From Atopsyche davidsoni (taxonomy: Eukaryota > Arthropoda > Insecta > Trichoptera > Hydrobiosidae), in contig JAILWY010000009.1 of the NCBI GenBank assembly GCA_022113835.1, positions 8,098,001-8,162,000 of the forward strand: a stretch of 64,000 bases of DNA, in the 5' to 3' direction. The position numbers and the translations under genes are program-made. The notes under the pieces are model-generated. The model worked only from the letters and a program-made list of their open reading frames with translations. It was not told where the DNA came from and searched no databases. Within the stretch, counting starts at the first letter, position 1. Each line of letters starts with the position of its first letter. Shown here one piece after another: positions 61,543 to 64,000 of the stretch.

Positions 61543-63042
61543 CGATTTTTTCTTAATACAGTAAAATCTCCATATGGTGAATACTAAGGGATCATCATTT
61601 TTAGTTTAGTAAACATTTGGATCTGAAAAACATTAAAACAACTCTGTTCTTTTTTAAAACATTTGACTGTAAATTGATTTATATATTTTATATTATGTGG
61701 AAATTTTGAAATTTGTAAACACTCTTTTATAATAAATAAAAATTTACAAATTTACATATTTTTGAATAATTTAAAAACAGTCCCAAATCAAATATAATTT
61801 AATTCAAGTGATATAACACTTCATTAAAAAGCCAATATTTTTTGGGGCAAGTGACAACGATGAGACATGGTTAACTTAAATGTGTTAAAATTTAATGAAT
61901 ACGAAAAACGTTAACATTTGATGATATAGAATTGAGAGGTATACTGTATTTATAGATTTTGTTATCCATTGTAATCAGAAATGCTGTGTTCTTGGATTTT
62001 ACACCGTGTGACTAGTGTGGTACATATTCAGGGATTCGTCCTCAAAGATGGCCCCAGAAGAAAATGAAATTTAAAAAAAACCTGGCAAAACTCAAGAATG
62101 CAGCATTTCTATAAAGCATACTAACTACGCATAGTGCTGTTAGAAATTTTGTCAATGCTACCAATCAATCTTCTTATTAACATAATTTAAATACCCATGA
62201 TTGTTTTTATTGTTATTTATTTGCGAGTACAAAATTATATACAAAATATCATCAAAAATATATTTTTTTTGTTAAAAATATGGCACATGACATCACTATT
62301 CAATTTTCTTCATAATTGAATAAATGTTTTTTACTAAATACACTATATAAGTTTGTTGCTTATCATTACTGCTCCACTATGTATTATAACAACAAAATGA
62401 TTCTCATCAATATTAGGCAATTTTTAATAATAATCTAATGAGTATTATGGCACTAGCAGATGAATATTTTAATAAAAGTTTTTAAAAATTTACAAAATTA
62501 ACCTAAGATACAGTAAATATAAGACTCTTACAAACCCTAATAATATTAATCATCAGGCATTTTTTTATAATTCAAGTATATTCATAATTTGTAAACTGGT
62601 ATAAATAACTTAAAGTCCCTGGCCCTGGTGTCTTGGATTCTTTGTACTGATTGTAAATAAAATTAGATTTAGACATTCATAAAAATTATCATTGATTCGA
62701 AAATTGGTGAACACATCTTAAAAAATAAACTGCTAATAATCAAGTTCAGAAAATCAAGGGCTCAAACAAGATATCAAGAAGATCAGATGCTGGGTTTTTT
62801 TACTAAGGTAGATTAGTTTTTATAAAGTCATTATTAGTTTAATTATGGCTATCCCTTCAAGAATATCTACTCTGATTTCAATAGAATAATTTATGGTTAG
62901 CCCTAAGTAAAAATATATTAATATAAACTGCTTACATGAAATTGACAGTAAAATTAACATTTTGCTTCAACATCAAAGTAAAATAAAGGAACTAACTTAT
63001 TTTTGGTGTACTTAACTCCATATTTGGGTTTTGTATTGTCAG
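61543..63042. other. Spacer between converging genes
   Basis: A+T-rich sequence that should include the 3' UTR of the minus-strand gene ending at 63043. TTTATT (AATAAA on the minus strand) occurs near 62205-62212, but its use is not shown. No coding sequence recognised. Confidence 0.5.
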
Positions 63043-64000
63043 TCATAAATCATTAGATATATTATCTTCAACTACAGTTTCTTTTTTATTTAACTTCAAC
63101 TCATCTGTAAATGACATATGAGTAAAATTAGATAACTTATCTTCATATTCCTCCCTCAATAAGTACTGCACAATATCTGGATATGGCACAAACATAGTCG
63201 GGTCAGCAAACTCGCTATATATTTTCTTATTATGCAGCATTTCTTTATCAGAAGGATTGATGATCAAAAAGCTGGCAACAGCACGAGCAGCTTCAGCTAC
63301 ACGATTCATTTTGAAATAGGCAATTTGGAGATAATTGTACATGTCTGCTAAAATCTCTTGACCTTTTACACCATTGAACATTTTGAGTTTGTCTTTGCAT
63401 TTTCGCTTACAATTGAGACAGAATGTAAAGTGATTAGCAATAGACGTTGTAAAGTCAGGATACCAACCATGATCAAAAGGCATTTCACAGAGAGCCCGGC
63501 ATTTTTGTTCAGATGCAAAGTAACTGTGAACAGCTTCATCCATGTATGCTATCACACTATCCCAGTCTTCATTGTTGTAAGCATTCATGCCATGTAAGTA
63601 AAGAGGTAAGTACTCTTCCGTCTCATAGTTGGTTATCTCCTGTTTGTCTACTTCTGGTAAACCAAGGTAAAAATCAAAATTAGATTTCATTACCTTATCA
63701 TCAGGATGCTTCACCAAATAAGTGAACGCTGCAGATGCAGCCTTTTGTCTTAGATTTTTTTGATAGTAGCAAATGTGGAGATAAGCATATGAATCCAAGT
63801 CCTCCATGGATTTCGTAAATGATGAATCAGATATATAGTGAATTGCAACTTTTGGATATCTTATTCTCTTGCATTGTATAAAGCAGAGTGTTCTCCGAAC
63901 CATTTTTTCATAGTAATGTAAATCTTCGACATCCCTCTTCACCAAAGGTTCGTGATGCTGATGTTGGCACTTAAACCGACAGTCTGATAATGTGTTCAAT
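63043..64000 (-). CDS. CRTAP: CRTAP/prolyl 3-hydroxylase-family protein, 5'-partial
   Basis: A single open frame enters from beyond 64000 and ends at TAA 63043-63045, giving the C-terminal 318 or so residues. It has the repeated helical, TPR-like build and paired cysteines of the CRTAP/P3H (leprecan) family: CRALCEMPFDHGW, then FCLNCKRKCKDKL, and a later repeat YNYLQIAYFKMNRVAEAARA followed by FLIINPSDKEMLHNKKIY. In vertebrates CRTAP binds prolyl 3-hydroxylase 1 and cyclophilin B in the ER and supports procollagen modification. The frame stops after the helical region with no 2-oxoglutarate dioxygenase domain, so it is CRTAP- or P3H4-like rather than an active hydroxylase. No KDEL-type ER signal ends the protein (SNDL). 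The signal peptide would lie outside the window. Confidence 0.8.
   Translation of the reverse strand, partial: LNTLSDCRFKCQHQHHEPLVKRDVEDLHYYEKMVRRTLCFIQCKRIRYPKVAIHYISDSSFTKSMEDLDSYAYLHICYYQKNLRQKAASAAFTYLVKHPDDKVMKSNFDFYLGLPEVDKQEITNYETEEYLPLYLHGMNAYNNEDWDSVIAYMDEAVHSYFASEQKCRALCEMPFDHGWYPDFTTSIANHFTFCLNCKRKCKDKLKMFNGVKGQEILADMYNYLQIAYFKMNRVAEAARAVASFLIINPSDKEMLHNKKIYSEFADPTMFVPYPDIVQYLLREEYEDKLSNFTHMSFTDELKLNKKETVVEDNISNDL

Noticed and set aside
1..64000. tRNA, rRNA, known microRNA or CRISPR array
   Set aside because: No cloverleaf, no familiar microRNA seed context and no regularly spaced repeats seen on reading both strands.

Overview
This is a eukaryotic window, most likely from an insect. 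Genes are split by GT-AG introns, many only 80-400 bases long, and the non-coding DNA is strongly A+T rich with scattered G+C-rich islands. The proteins are animal ones: a FERM-domain band 4.1 protein, a C2H2 zinc-finger protein and a CRTAP/prolyl 3-hydroxylase-family protein. Overall texture and a short Helitron remnant would suit Lepidoptera, but that is an impression, not a demonstration.

Bases 1-34317 hold no exon I can defend. They are A+T-rich DNA with about one short G+C-rich island per kilobase, a few mobile-element remnants (two inverted copies of a ~525-base repeat, one copy of a ~200-base repeat, a ~670-base Helitron-like element) and several perfect hairpins. Because the first recognisable exon at 34318 opens in the middle of a FERM domain, this stretch is probably one very long intron of that gene. 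I found no exon for the missing N-terminal part.

Bases 34318-54752 (+ strand) carry at least 15 coding exons of an EPB41L4A-like gene. They encode the end of FERM lobe F2, lobe F3, a FERM-adjacent segment and a long Arg/Ser-rich tail that keeps the block ending in Ile-Pro-Tyr-Thr known from vertebrate EPB41L4A. The exons join in one frame across GT-AG junctions. Two alternative last exons appear possible. The first three introns are long (4.8, 1.7 and 8.5 kb); those after 49.7 kb are mostly short.

Bases 54753-64000 are gene-dense. After the 3' UTR comes a possible terminal exon on the minus strand (57570-57776, product unknown). Next is a three-exon zinc-finger gene on the plus strand (58129-61388, predicted 857 residues). 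Last is the 3' part of a CRTAP-like gene on the minus strand (63043-64000), converging on the zinc-finger gene and running off the window. These genes do not form an obvious pathway: the first is a cytoskeleton/membrane adaptor, the second a nuclear nucleic-acid-binding candidate, the third a secretory-pathway protein.
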